Positions 1-12,275 of a DNA stretch of 64,000 nucleotides are shown in pieces. Made by a program: the position numbers and the translations under genes. The notes under the pieces were generated by a model. The model searched no databases and was not told the DNA's origin. It was given only the letters and a program-made list of their open reading frames with translations. Numbering within the stretch: position 1 is the first letter of the stretch; the number at the start of each line of letters is the position of its first letter. Source of the stretch: Paratinospora sagittata (taxonomy: Eukaryota > Streptophyta > Magnoliopsida > Ranunculales > Menispermaceae); assembly GCA_035771175.1 (NCBI GenBank), contig CM069602.1:11865116-11929115 (forward strand), read 5' to 3'.

Positions 1-481
1 AGCCAAACACATGAAAGGTTTCACAAGTGACTCCTGTTCCATCATTGATGTTGCATAATGGAAGCACTATAGATCATTTGACATGATTAAGAATTTAAGA
101 GATTTTTAAGAAACATGTACAAATTGACCTATTTTTTGTAGCAAAAAATCATGTTTCCGAAGGTCCAAGTTTTCCAAGCTCCTTCTGTTCCATAAAGTCC
201 CAACCTTGAAGAAATCATATCTGCAAATAAAGGATTCTTGCGAGGACTAATTTCAGATGGTGCAAAGAGGCACCAGGTTTTAAGGGCAAAGAATAGTTTG
301 TAGTCTGGTTGGAGGTACAACATTCAAGTTTCAAAAGTTGGAATGAAGAACAGGAGGCTTCTCAGCATTTCAGAATTTCAAGAAGCACTCAGAAGTTGAC
401 AGCCTAAGATGTGGACACTCGGCCATTTAAACTCAAGCCAGAAAGATTCAAAGATTCATACTTTTAAGGAGCAAAATTTAC

Positions 482-3400
482 CCCAAATATGCAGATGGCT
501 ACAGTCTTCCAAGTGATGAGGCTGTAGTAGTCAACAAAGGGTATCAGTTGAACATCGCCATATGTTCGTGCCTCATTCCAGAGCTCTTCATTCACCATCT
601 GGTTTTTATGCTGCAGTGCACCACTGACTTCAATAATTGGGTTTAAATAAGTACTTACATCAACACATGATAACAAGTTAGCGACCACAAATGGATGTAA
701 TGCAACAACAATATCCAATATCACAAAAGAAAAAAAGATCTCCAATTTCCTACCTGCCTGCCAAAAAGTTCTTTTCACTTTCTTAAATAGAAAATTTATG
801 TGAAGGTTCAGAAACCTCAATTTGGAGATAGTCTTTGAAGGTCCAAATTGAAAACTTGTCTATATTTACAGCCAATTTTCCTAACTATTAGACTAATCTT
901 GCTATTACTAGCTTTGGGTAAACCTTCACAAGAGAAGAAGGGTAAGGTTGCTAAAAGCTCGAAGTAAAAATAGGATCTCCTTAGAAGAAAAATCTTTAGT
1001 GCTACAGTCTAGACGATGATTATAATATAAATGACCTCACCATCCCCGGTACTACTTTCCACTATAAAACTCATATTCGATACACAAGACAATGAGCGCT
1101 AACCTAACATAATAATACTGACGATGAAAAAATGAAAACATATAAAAAGCTTCTTACCAGACCAACAAAGAAACGTACTGCTACAGCTCCTGTCCGGACA
1201 GCAGAATACTGCATCCATGTTCTCCGAACAGCCATCCTACGCTTGAAATTGTTTGCAGTAGAAAAGACGCCTATAAAGAGGTCCAATGACTTGTGATAAG
1301 ATAGTGGAGTTGCTTTGAGTGATTCTAGATCCACAATGTGCTCCAGATTCTCAGATGTGGGTAAGCCACTTGCAAGGACAGACATCAACTTAAGATCACC
1401 AGAAATCCTCACTTCACTGACAAGCCACGGCTCCAAGCTCTGAAAGTAATGCAAAAGCATAAGGTTAGTTCAAACTTGCAACAAAAATTTGGGAGTAGCC
1501 CACAATGAGGGGGGAAAAGCAGGGATTACTTCGCGGTAACCAAAGGAAGTTATGTGCTTGCCATCAACTGTCATTTGGATCCCTTCTGCTCCCACCCTAA
1601 GTGTAGCAACAAATAGATTCCCTTGATTGAAAGGAAAATATTGTCTTGGTTTATGACTTTCCTTTACCGAGGAAGAGTTCCTTGAATTGTTGTTATATCT
1701 TCTAACTGAAAATCTACTGTCATTTTTACCCACCATTTCATTGCACTGTTCCAATTCATCCACTGAAACAGAAGATTCATTGTTACATCAGAAGTGAACA
1801 TATAAAACATAACAAGCAAGAGTCTCATGGACACAACCAACGAGATAAAAATAAAAAAAGAAAAAAAGAAAAGAAAAAGGGATCATACTAGTCATTAATC
1901 CATATTAGCTCTAAGGCATTATATTCGATGTAAAATTAGTGGATGACCAGCCACTGTTAAATATCCAAGAAAATAAAAGATGCAAAAGAGAGACACAACC
2001 AACCAAACACCAAGAAGTGTAACAAGGACAAGGGCAAGCATTACCTTACATACTCTCAGATGATAATTAACTTGATTATGTGCATATAGACAAGTAAAGA
2101 AAAAAATAATAAAAAATATGAAATAAAGTTTGATACAAACTGGTTGTGCAAAATAATTAGTTGCTCTGCATTTATTTCCATCATGCAGTAGGACCATGAA
2201 AATGGGCGTCTTAATTGAATTTGCAGGTGGGATATATTTGCATCAGGTACAACTAATTGGAACGGTGTTAATACAATGCACAAATATATAGCTTATAATT
2301 AATTTATTATATTTATATTATACACTACTTTCATGTAAAAAGGCTTTGTTAAAGACTATACAGAGCATTAAAGGGGGAAGGGACCCTCCTTTAGTCTTAG
2401 CTCAAGTAGAAGGGAGAAGGCTCTGCCTTCCATATAACAAGTAACCCCCCTCTCTACTCCATTTTGTAGGGGAAAGCCCCAACCATTTCTCTCCTCTTTT
2501 CCAATTCCACTATTTTTTAGCATAGTTGTCAGAATCACAACTCAATGAATCATACGATTCACGATTCAATTCACCCCAAAATTATTTGAATCGAATTCAT
2601 GAATCGTTATACCTGTGAATTGTAAGTGAATTAGTCTGAAACATAAGTGAATTGGACTGAATAGCTAACTGAATCATAGTGAATCAATCCTTACCTAAAA
2701 ATTATTAATGTCCATATAACTCTGTCAGTAATTTTATATACAACTATACAATTCACATTTATATTGTGAATCTTATAATTTGAATCACAATTCAATTCAT
2801 CAAGCCTCAAAGAAAATTGATTCTGATTCACAAGTCTGACAACAATACTTTTCAGACAAATGGATTATCTAAGATAACCTCAAAACTAAATAAAAAAATC
2901 TGTCTTTCAGTTTCCAAGTCACTGAGTTGGCTTATTTAAAATGTTAGAACCAACTACCCAATTGACATGGTTTGATGATCAGATCAAGTTCTAGTGTCTT
3001 GATGATGGGTCAATATTTAGGTGAGGTAAATTTTCTTTGGAGTTAGTCCAGTCAACATGGATTTTGGTCTAAAACTGGACTTGCCTGATCTGTGAGCATC
3101 CCTATTGCACAAGCATGTAAACTAATCCACCCAACTGACAATGGCTTTCTAAGAGATATTGGTTACAAGGAAATACCTTCACAAAAATAGGCAGTCTATG
3201 AAGGAAGGAGAGTTGAATGAATAAACTAAACAATCCTCATTCTCGAATCTCGACTACAATATCACATAAATCATGTCAATTCACTGATTCACAATCTAAC
3301 GAACTGCATACAAGGTCATGCTTATTGTTGTCTGGAATATCAAATTCTAATGTTTTGAACCTAAAAACCTTCAAAACCTTGGGTAAGCCACCCTATCACC

Positions 3401-4301
3401 GTGAGAAGTCGTGAATTGCAGCAAAGTAGGCATAAGAGACATCCTAAAGATGCTGAACAACTCAGAGAGCCGTCTGATTTGTTCATGCAAGGACCTAAAA
3501 CTCTATCAGATCACACTATCTCAACCAAGCATTCTTCCAAGTTTTGGCTCATACTTCGATCAACTCTAGGCTTGAAAGGATGATTTCAAAAATCACATCA
3601 ACACATATACTGTAACTTTTTCTAGGTGATGGTAAGCAATATTTTCAATACTGAGGCACAAGACAGTGATTTCATAAGAAAAAAAAAAAAAGCACAAGCA
3701 TCAAAAGTCTGGATGAACAACAGACACCTTCAGTTTTATTAGAGTTCTACTCAAGTTCAATTTGATTCAAAGACAAAGAAAACCATATTGGGGCACAAAA
3801 ATTATGTTTGATTAATAAATGAACTTAACCCAAGGATACTCGAGGTCTCGTTTTTTGAGGTCTAGTTTTTTCAATTGTATCTATGTTAGGTTACAATTTT
3901 AGAGTTGATCAAATCCATTCTTCCGATTCATTTTGATAATGGCAGTAAATTAAAAGATAAAAAAAAATGTAAAAAAACCCTAATCCTCATTGCATTTTCC
4001 TCTTGTAATCTATAAATTTACCTTCTAGTGAAAAATATATATAGCTCTGTGGTTTATTTGCCTTGAAAATCAAATAAAGTGTTTACCCTTACATATATTT
4101 AATGCAACTCAACTTAACTAAGTAAAGCCTTTTCCCAACTACGAAGCTTTGGTTATACAAATCCACTTCCTTCACTCTGCTTTATTAAGGGCCAAATCTT
4201 TTGTCATGTCAAAAGTGGCAATGTCTTTCATGTATCTATATGTATAATTGCGAGAAGGCTAGTTGTTGACTTGAGTATATGTACATGCGTCTGTGTATGG
4301 T

Positions 4302-4355
<54 letters not shown>

Positions 4356-5247
4356 TAACTTCCTGTAGTCAATTACCAAAGCAAGTTGACAGAGAAATAA
4401 AGAAACAAAGAAAACAAAGTGGAAAAAAGAACTATGGAAATAATTTCCAGTAGTCAATTACCAGATCACATTGACAGAAAACTGTACCTTTCTTATTATT
4501 CCCAGCATCAGGAGAGGGACACCGCTCTTCGTCACCCCAGTCATGAGCTATGGTCCACGTATTTTGGACAATTACAGGTTCCTCCGTTACTTTGTCACCA
4601 TGAAGACGAACATTGTAATGCAAGATAATAGGAGGATCAGGCTCCCCAGGAAGTGGTGCCCCTGTTAAGTCAATGCGAAAATTTCCTAGTAGACCACTAG
4701 GAACTCCTATGATGGTAATGGAAGAACCCTGTATCAAACCACAAGGAATCTGTATCTTGTATTCACTATTGCCAAATTCCGTAGCATTCATTCTATTAAG
4801 AAAATAAGGACACTGTTTCTCTTTCATCTGTTTACGTGAACTGCCATTTGCATAATCAAGTCTTTCCTGTTCAACTGACGCCATCAGGCTACTCCATGCG
4901 ACTGCAGCTTCTTTGATAGCCTCTATGGCATTAGGTAAAACCCCCACATGACTGATCATGTGCTTCAAATGATTCCATGTCTGCAAAGAACGCTGCTCCT
5001 CACTGGAAAAGTTTCTCCACATGAATAGCTTGTGAAGTATGTTATCAGTGGAAATTACATGAGTGGCAGTTTCTGAATTTTGAGCAGAAAGTGGCTCACC
5101 CACATGCAACCACTCAAGGGGATTAGTTGAATTGAAATAAGGAGCTGAAAGTGAACGTCCTATAGTGGAATTATTTATCATGCCATACCTCAGAACCAGT
5201 AGCATAAACAAAGAAGCAACCACAACAACTCCATACCACTTCTTCAT
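482..5247 (-). CDS. Hydroxyproline O-galactosyltransferase (GT31, galectin-domain type), 5' part, runs off left edge
   Basis: Golgi type II enzyme family that adds the first galactose to hydroxyproline of arabinogalactan proteins. Coding exons visible: 4488-5247, 1530-1762, 1158-1439 and 482-610, giving 468 codons; the remaining catalytic exons lie left of the window. All junctions are GT-AG and keep frame. Residues about 5-20 form a hydrophobic signal anchor after MKKWYG. The galectin-like domain spans the end of exon 1 and exon 2 ([38 protein letters not shown]). The GT31 domain starts in exon 3 ([15 protein letters not shown], then [11 protein letters not shown]) and continues in exon 4 ([19 protein letters not shown]). 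I chose the ATG at 5247 because family members begin MKKWYG; an in-frame ATG at 5289 would add 14 residues. Closest to the GALT3 type by memory, so no symbol is given. Intron 1 (2.7 kb) holds a MITE and a TG microsatellite. Confidence 0.93.
2526..2842. mobile_element. MITE-like element inside GALT intron 1
   Basis: Short terminal inverted repeats TTGTCAGA (2526-2533) and TCTGACAA (2835-2842) bound a 317-bp AT-rich stretch full of reiterated GAATCA/TGATTC motifs. It has no coding capacity. A similar GATTCAATTCA-rich stretch occurs near 59.99-60.26 kb in a starch synthase intron and may be a diverged relative. I see no clear target duplication. Confidence 0.5.
4309..4351. repeat. (TG)n microsatellite
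   Basis: A run of about 20 TG dinucleotides, interrupted once near its start, in GALT intron 1 about 140 bp from the exon 1 donor. The following 100 bp contain two similar copies of a GTAGTCAATTACCA motif (near 4366 and 4451). The second copy lies just inside the intron next to exon 1. Confidence 0.9.
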
Positions 5248-7347
5248 CTTTACTATTTTAACCAAACATTTATTTTTCAGAGCCAGCATTCATCACAAAA
5301 GAACTTATATAATAATAAAAAATGCCATTTCTTGGGCTACAGAGAGCCTGAAATCCTCCGAACTGTTCTATCTGAAAAGGAAGAACCCCACATCCAGGAA
5401 CAGTATAAAACAAGCCAAATCTAGAGCTTGGAACTCAAGCCATTCAGTGGTAAATGAGCCACAATAGAAACAGTAATGGAAAACAATCACTTCCACTCAT
5501 CTATGGAAAAGCAGTAAACATTTAAGATCTATATTCCACTAAACATTTCCAGGCAGACAACATCAACGTGGAATTCTTATGATCGGCTGCCCATTCAAAA
5601 TTTAAGATTGCGGTTCCACCAGGAATGCAACTACTAGAACATTAGAGCATGAATTTTCTTATAATAGGACTTATATGATGAATCCAAGATACCAACAAAA
5701 TTGGCCTTCAAAAGATATATACAATGGTTGTGAAACTCTGCCTCAAAGTGTGTTTCGTCTTCCTCTGAAAATACTAAGCCTGGATGAAGGATCAGCCAGA
5801 CAGCATGTATAACTAGCATCAATCAGACCCTTAGTTAAGGAATAGTCAGACGTATGATGGTTGAGCTGTGACACCCTGAAAAATATCTGTAACATTTTAA
5901 GTACAAATGCCATGAAAATACTAAAATTAGGGTCATAGATGGGAAGAAAAATTGAAAGGAGTCAGGAGGGAAATACTTCACCTGCAATGAAAGCTCAGGT
6001 GCCAAAAAATTGCAGGATATAGCAGCAGCATGAATAATTATTTGACAATGAGTTAGGCACAGATAGGCACACATATAATGCTCAGAAGGGACAGCAGTGC
6101 TGACGATGAGATGAATCTTCAACATGTACCTAATAAAATATAACAGATTACCGTTACAGTTTTCAACAAAACCAGTTAAAAGAACATTTGACAATGAAAA
6201 AAGAATTGAACTACTGTTGGTCAATATAAAAAAAAAAAAAGGAAAAATACATATATAACATCTTTCAAAAAGATACACAAAAATGTTTCAAGCAGTAAAG
6301 TCCACTTCAAGAGGCAACAAAACAAAATTGTGCACCCAAAAGAATTAATCTATTCTTGAAAGGATATATAGACACTTAATCAATCATACCTCATTTCTAG
6401 TAATAAGTGAGGACAGTTGCAATTTTTACAATACTGCAGTGGTAGTGGTATAGTATATTTAAGTCCTATCCAGTGGTATAGTGCAATTGTTTTTTCTTTA
6501 AACATCTATAACATTTAAGTTGTGTTTGGTAGGTGAGAAAATAGAGCTTTTCTCGCGAAAATAGTGGTTTTCTTGAAAAAATTCTATTTTTCAATGTTTG
6601 GTTGGTAAAAAAGGTGAGAAAAAAATTTAAATAAAATTTCTCAGGCCAACCATTTTCTCACCATAATTTTCTCAGGTAGGAGGGAAAGGAAAAAAAATTT
6701 GCACTAAATTTGAAGAAGTTATAGTTATATAACTGAATAATTAATTAATAACCAATTACGAGAAAATTTTCTCATGTTCAACCAAACAACCATGAGAAAA
6801 TTTTCTCATGTACATTTTCTCATGAAAATTTTCTTAGCTACCAAACACAAAGAAAAAATATTTTCACCAAATTGCACATTCTTGCATGCTAAATTTAATT
6901 CAGAAGTGCCTCTAAATATAAAGGAATTGAGAGGCCGGATCTTGGACAGATAAGTATAATTTGCACATGCCAATAGCACAATCTCAACATAAAATTTTTG
7001 GAGATGCAAGAACAATTTAACAGCACGTCATTCAATTACACCACGAAAACCTTCAAAAAAAAACCTAGGTTCATAAATTAATAATAACAACAAATAACAA
7101 GAACTTGAGTTTTCAGTTACGAATCTACCTCTTTGAGTACCAAACCAGGCACCTTATTATACTCAATCGAATCAAATAACCGATCAATCAAAAACACTTC
7201 CTCACCAGAGCATCTCTCAACCAGAAACCAAAACAACACGGTAAAGCTTAAATCTTTCCACAGTATCGCAAATCCGTTCACTTGATTAAAAACAAACTAA
7301 CAAACAACTCCATCGCCATATTCAAAATTTACAGTACTTGAACCGCA
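5248..7347 (-). other. Upstream/5'-leader region of the GALT gene, no coding gene seen
   Basis: No convincing protein-coding stretch on either strand. If the 5'-UTR exon proposed at 10437 is right, most of this is a leader intron. A polypyrimidine tract followed by CAG at about 5372-5386 (minus strand) is a reasonable acceptor for a second leader exon that would end at the start codon. The region contains one MITE (6522-6848). The leader structure is inference. Confidence 0.4.
6522..6848. mobile_element. hAT-like MITE
   Basis: Perfect 11-bp terminal inverted repeats GTGTTTGGTAG (6522-6532) and CTACCAAACAC (6838-6848) bound 327 bp. The interior is itself strongly self-complementary, with GAGAAAATTTTCTC-type motifs repeated in both orientations. 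It is non-coding. The TIR type resembles non-autonomous hAT elements, but I could not see an 8-bp duplication, so superfamily assignment is tentative. Confidence 0.6.
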
Positions 7348-7352
7348 CATAC

Positions 7353-8058
7353 TGTTGGATTTTGGCTCAAACATGAATTCTTTGTTGTTTTAGAACATGA
7401 AACATGTATTTAGAAAGTAATTAGGACTTTCTAAATATGGATAAGTGTTTTATGATCTAGTTGTATTTGAATAAGAAAACCATGTTAGTGTAGAATGAGG
7501 AATCCTTGTAGGTCACGATTTCTAACTATTATGACTAGAAAGTCTATATATAGGAGGTCCCTCATTGTTTATTGATCATCCCAACTAGTGAGTAAGATCT
7601 AGAAGAAGGTGAAGCTTGGTCCTTGGAAGCTATGTGAAAAAGTGTAGAGTTTAGAACTTGTGCGGGTGACGCGCTTGGAGTTCTAGTTTTCTCTTGGGTA
7701 TTCTCTTTTTGTTATTCTTCTTTACCAAAGTCTCAAATTTGTGTACTATCTGGTGTAGAAGTGCTTGAGGTGTGTGGGTGACGCGGTTGGAGTTCTAGTT
7801 TTCTCTTGGGTATTCTCTTTCTGTTATTCTTCTTTACCAAAGTCTCAAATCTGTGTACTATCTGATGTAGAAGTACTTGATGTGTTTAATTCCACTGAGG
7901 TACTTATTAATTGATAGTGGATTGTTTTTTCCCGTGGTTTTTTTTCAATGATTTTGGGGTTTTTCCACGTATATCTTTGAGTTGTGGGTGTTGATCTCTA
8001 TTGTTCTTTTCTTTATTGAATCTGTGATATTGGAGGGTTTGGGAGTTTTTTTCCAAAA
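7353..8058 (+). repeat. Left LTR of the gag-only copia element
   Basis: 706 bp beginning TGTTGGATTTTGG. It carries a direct duplication of about 111 bp (the segment containing GGAGTTCTAGTTTTCTC occurs at about 7676 and 7788) that is present only once in the right LTR. Its last bases read TTCCAAAA, where the right LTR has TTCCAACA. Confidence 0.88.
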
Positions 8059-8126
8059 AATTGGTATCAGAGCTACGGTTGAAGTTGTACTTCAATTGAT
8101 TCATTAAAGTGTGAAGAGATTTAGAA

Positions 8127-9480
8127 ATGTCGAATTATTCATCCAACTTAAAGTTTGATGTGGAAAAGTTTGATGGAAAAATAAATTTTGGCTTGTGGCA
8201 ATTGCAAGTCAAAGATTTATTAATTCGGTCCGGACTGCAAAAGGCTTTGATAGGTAAAGGTAAAGAAAGTGATGAGGATTGGTAAGAGCTGGATATGAGA
8301 GCTGCTAGTACGATACGACTTTGTCTTGCAAAGAATGTCCTTGGGAATATCAAGGGTAATTTTACAGCAAAAGATCTTTGGAAGAAGTTAGAAAGTTTGT
8401 ATATGACAAAGAATCTTTTAAATTGGTTGTATCTTAAAGAAAAGTTCCACACATTGCGGATGGAAGAAGGTACAACAATAGTTGATCGCCTTAGTGTCCT
8501 CAATGGTATTGTTTCTGAGTTAGAAGCAATTGGAGTAAAAATTGAGGATGATCAGGCACTTCGACTGATTTGGCCCCTTCCAACTTCCTATAAGCATCTT
8601 CAGACTACATTAATGTATGAGAAGGATATTGGGAATCTTGAAGAAGTTACTAGTACGCTACTTTCTGAAAAGAGAAGATTAAAAGGTGCTATTAATGATT
8701 CTTCTGAGGGTTCGGCATTGGTAGTAGGTGGAAAGAGGGGGAATCCTAAAAAGTTTGTGAAGGGGACATGTTGGGGGTGTGGGCAATCAGGGCACCTAAG
8801 GAAAGATTGCAAGAATTGGAAAGGAAAATGAGCAAGTTCGGCAAATAGCTCCAAGTCGACAAATAAGAATGTCGATGACGACAGTACCAATCTGAATGTT
8901 GTCGAGTTCAACAGTCATTTTGTTCTTATGGCGTCTGTTAATGGTGGAAATTTACAGCATAAGGGCAATTGGGTGATTGATACCGGGGCCACACATCATA
9001 TGTGTGTACACAAGACATGGTTTGGCAAGTATGCAAGGTGTACCGGTAACGAGTTTGTGTCAATGGTTGATGGCTCCCAAAGGCCAATAATGGGAGTGGG
9101 TGAAGTTTAGGTGACGTTGTTTGACGAACGCGTTATTACACGTCATAATGTTCGACATGTGTTGAGTTTTACTTAGAATCTGATTTCTCTTTTCAAGTTA
9201 GATTCTGAAGGTTATTGGTACTCTGGTAAAGATGGAGTATTGAAAGTTTTCTGGAAGTCTATTATGATCATGAAAGGTGTTCAAGACAGAAACTTGTACG
9301 TGTTGATCGACAAACCAAGATTAGCACGTGGAGCAAGATCTGGGTCTAAAAAGTTGATCAGAAAGTAGGTTCCAGTTGGCAAGTTCAAGGGTGATTTGAA
9401 CTTGGGTAATTCTCAACATTGAGTGTCATGGCCCATGAGGGCAAAGGGGCAAAAACATGAGATTGAAGCAGATGAAGCAT
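8127..9480 (+). pseudogene. Copia gag-protease remnant
   Basis: One continuous frame starts at ATG 8127 but is broken by TAA at 8283, TGA at 8829 and TAG at 9108. Gag ends with a zinc knuckle CWGCGQSGHLRKDC (about 8770-8812). The protease has the active-site motif WVIDTGATHHM (about 8971-9003). Past the third stop, a recognisable copia protease tail (NLISLFKLDSEGYWYSG, then NLYVL) continues with one more stop. The frame therefore decayed by point mutation after the integrase-RT deletion. It cannot make a full Gag. Confidence 0.85.
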
Positions 9481-9504
9481 TGGTGTTTTCGCCAAGGTGA
9501 AGAT

Positions 9505-10099
9505 TGTTTGGATTTTGGCTTAAACATGAATCCCTTATTGTTTTAGAACATGAAACATGTATTTAGAAAGTAATTAGGACTTTCTAAATATGGATAAGTG
9601 TTTTATGATCTAGTTGTATTTGAATAAGTAAACCATATTAGTGTAGAATGAAGAATCCTTGTTGGTCACGGTTTCTAACTATTATGGTTAGAAAGTCTAG
9701 ATATAGGAGGCCTCTCATTGTTTATTAATCATCCCAACTAGTAAGTGAGATCTAGAAGAAGGTGAAGCTTGGTCCTTGGAAGCTTTGTGAAAGAGTGTAG
9801 AGTTTAGAACTTGTGCGGGTGACGCGGTTGAAGTTCTAGTTTTCTCCTGGGTATTCTCTTTCTGTTATTCTTCTTTACCAAAGTCTCAAATTTGTGTACT
9901 ATCTGGTGTAGAAGTATTTAAAATGTTTAATTACTCTGAAATACTTATTAATTGATAGTGGATTATTTTTGTCCGTGATTTTTTTTTTCCTGATTTTGGA
10001 ATTTTTCCACTAATATCTTTGAATTGTGGGTGTTGATCTCTATTGTTCTTTTCTTAATTGAATCTGTGATATTGGAGGGTTTTGGTGTTTTTTCCAACA
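9505..10099 (+). repeat. Right LTR of the gag-only copia element
   Basis: 595 bp, homologous to 7353-8058 but lacking the internal 111-bp duplication and carrying scattered substitutions. It is preceded by GCCAAGGTGAAGAT, a weak polypurine-tract equivalent, and ends TCCAACA directly before the CATAC target duplication. Confidence 0.88.
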
Positions 10100-10436
10100 C
10101 ATACTCTATTTCCAAACCAGAAACAACAATTAAACACAAAAAACTTGTACAAAAAGAGAAAAAAAAAAACACAAAAAAGAAGAACACGACACCTTCAAAC
10201 AGATCATAGAAACACAACCACATACTTTCACAACAAAAACTACACAAACCGATCTCAAACTCACTCGGATCAACACACAAAACAAAATATGTAGTCAACA
10301 TAACACCAAATTCAACTCCAAATCTCTTAAAATTCCACAGAAAAGAACTTCGCCGCAGAGCGCACACAAAAAAAAAAAGCCGAGGATCAGAAACTGATTA
10401 AGAATTCATCACTGATTAAAGCATTAATTAACTTAC

Positions 10437-10554
10437 CTTCTAATCCATTGATCAAACCAACAACAAAAAAAAAGCAAGAGAGAAGGAAAGATTAGAGAGA
10501 AAGAGAAGAATCTGTGGAGATCGAGAAGATGCGAATGTTTTTGATGGCTTTATA
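10437..10554 (-). promoter_or_regulatory. Possible GALT promoter edge and first 5'-UTR exon
   Basis: On the minus strand a TATA-like TATAAAG lies at 10548-10554. About 30 bp downstream begins a CT-rich leader typical of plant 5' UTRs (CTTCTC, TCTTCTCTTTCTCTC). The leader ends in a consensus donor AAG/GTAAGT with the last exon base at 10437. Just before the donor sits a minimal upstream ORF, ATG GAT TAG (10440-10448). If used, the leader intron would be about 5 kb and contain the copia element. This is inferred from signals only; the alternative is a promoter closer to the start codon. Confidence 0.45.
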
Positions 10555-12275
10555 ATTCAATATATTTGAACTTAAAGTCTACGCCAAATCGATAAGCAAA
10601 GGATGACGAGCCGTTTATTCCTTCATGTTTCAGACAACAAAACTTACCTTTTTGTCCCTTAAATTCACCAAAATTCCCCATCACTAATCACTCGCTGTTA
10701 TCTTTTTTCTCTGAAATTACGTATCTGCCACTCTACTTTACGTTCCGTGTCCACCGCCACTAAAGGAGAAAACGGTCAAATTGCCTCCTGTGTGACCTTT
10801 ACTCTTTCCCGGTTGGCTTTTGACGAGGAAAAGTCACCAATCTCGTAATATTAAATTACAGAATCACCCTCCTGCGTCCAACATACTTCCAACAACGACG
10901 CTCTGTGTTTTTTCTTTTTTTTTTGCGCACTTTCGGCGGGCAGCTTTTGCAGTCGTTGTTGTTTACTTTAAGTCGGATTTGAACGGAGTTTTAAATTGTT
11001 GACAAAAAAAAAACTGAGTTTTAATTAAATTAAACTTTTTTTTTAAGAAAAAAAAAAAGTACAAGACAATACTTTTGGAGTTTTTTGTTACTCGTTTTGG
11101 CATTATACTAATTAACTTTATTAAAATGATTATTCTCAGTTTAAAAAAAAAAGAGTTTTGTACTTGATCCTTCTGTTTTCTCACCTAATTAAAAATTTTA
11201 ATTTTAAAAAAAAAAATTATATTATTAACTACTAGTGTTCGTACATGTACAACTTTTATTAAAGATAATTAAAATAAAATATTTTTTATTAGAAAAAAAT
11301 TAAATATGTTTTGTCTTTCAATTTGATCAAAATAACAAAAATCATTCAAAATTGTGGATGAAGACAATTAATAGTAAAACTAAGAACTTAAAAAGATAAA
11401 ATAGAGAGAAAACTCAAAGGTAAAACTTATTAACCGTCCTTGTTGGAAGGGTCAGTCCAAATGTTTTTGTCATGTCTGAATTTAAAAAGATTAATTTCGC
11501 TGAAAAGGAAGGAAGATCTCTTCCGAATGTCAAAAAATTGATATATTTATCAAATAAATTTATATAAAAAATATATATTTATGGGCAATTTGGTAATAAG
11601 ACATTAAAAGATTTTTTTTTGTAATATTAGTTAATATAAAAATTATTTTAAGAATTATTCTTCTTTGTTATTTTCTTCCCATATTTATTTAATTATTGGT
11701 AACTTTCAAACCTCTCTTTATACATTTTTGTTTTAGTAAATTATTTTAAGAATCATTCTTCTTTACATTTTCAGTACTCTGGACAACGCATTTGACCATA
11801 GACTATCATATTTTAAATAAAAAGATAATCTTACCCTTTTAACTTCTATTAAAAGTCAATAACTTCTATTAAAAAAAAGGTGGGTGGAAAGGGAAGTAGA
11901 ATACTGATTAAATGTAAATATAGATGAATATATTTGAGCAATCTTATAAAAAAAAAAATCACTTATTTAAGTTTAGGTGGATTGTTTTTACTAGGAAACT
12001 GCCTTTATATAAAGAATCTCCAGTATTTTCCCACTTAGCCATGACTTCTTGTATACTAAGTCATGGATTTCTTCCAACATTTCATATCGTTTTGTCTCAA
12101 CTTCTCATATTGTTTGTCTCATGTTTAGCATAACCAATTAATAAACATCCATTTTCAAATATCTTTAAGTATTATGACTCCATATATAGCTATTAATCTT
12201 TACAATTAGTTAAGTGTCTATTAATTCATTTGTTTCTATCTTTATCTTACAAACAAACAAAAGAACTAAAATTTA
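10555..12275. other. AT-rich intergenic DNA, nothing recognised
   Basis: Homopolymer runs and short AT-rich stretches. I see no domain-like translation on either strand and no clear transposon termini. The first 250 bp may hold upstream promoter sequence for the leftward GALT gene. Confidence 0.5.

Larger units (their letters stand above)
7353..10099 (+). mobile_element. Non-autonomous Ty1/copia LTR retrotransposon (gag-protease only)
   Basis: Starts TGTTGGA and ends TCCAACA, flanked by perfect 5-bp duplications CATAC (7348-7352 and 10100-10104). LTRs are 7353-8058 and 9505-10099. A primer-binding site TGGTATCAGAGC (8062-8073), complementary to initiator tRNA-Met, follows the left LTR. The interior is only about 1.45 kb: gag with a CCHC knuckle, then a DTGA-type protease, then straight to the end of the element. 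Integrase, reverse transcriptase and RNase H are absent. Gene order gag-protease and the protease-end motif are of copia type. It lies antisense within the upstream (probably leader-intron) region of the GALT gene. Confidence 0.92.

Noticed and set aside
129..323. 64-codon minus-strand frame near the left edge, as a possible further GALT exon
   Set aside because: Does not contain GT31 motifs expected next (DDD-type or the WPEE-type region) and follows the exon 4 donor without an acceptor I can support.
4309..4351. TG repeat as a Z-DNA or splicing regulator in GALT intron 1
   Set aside because: Only a microsatellite is visible; nothing in the sequence supports a regulatory role.
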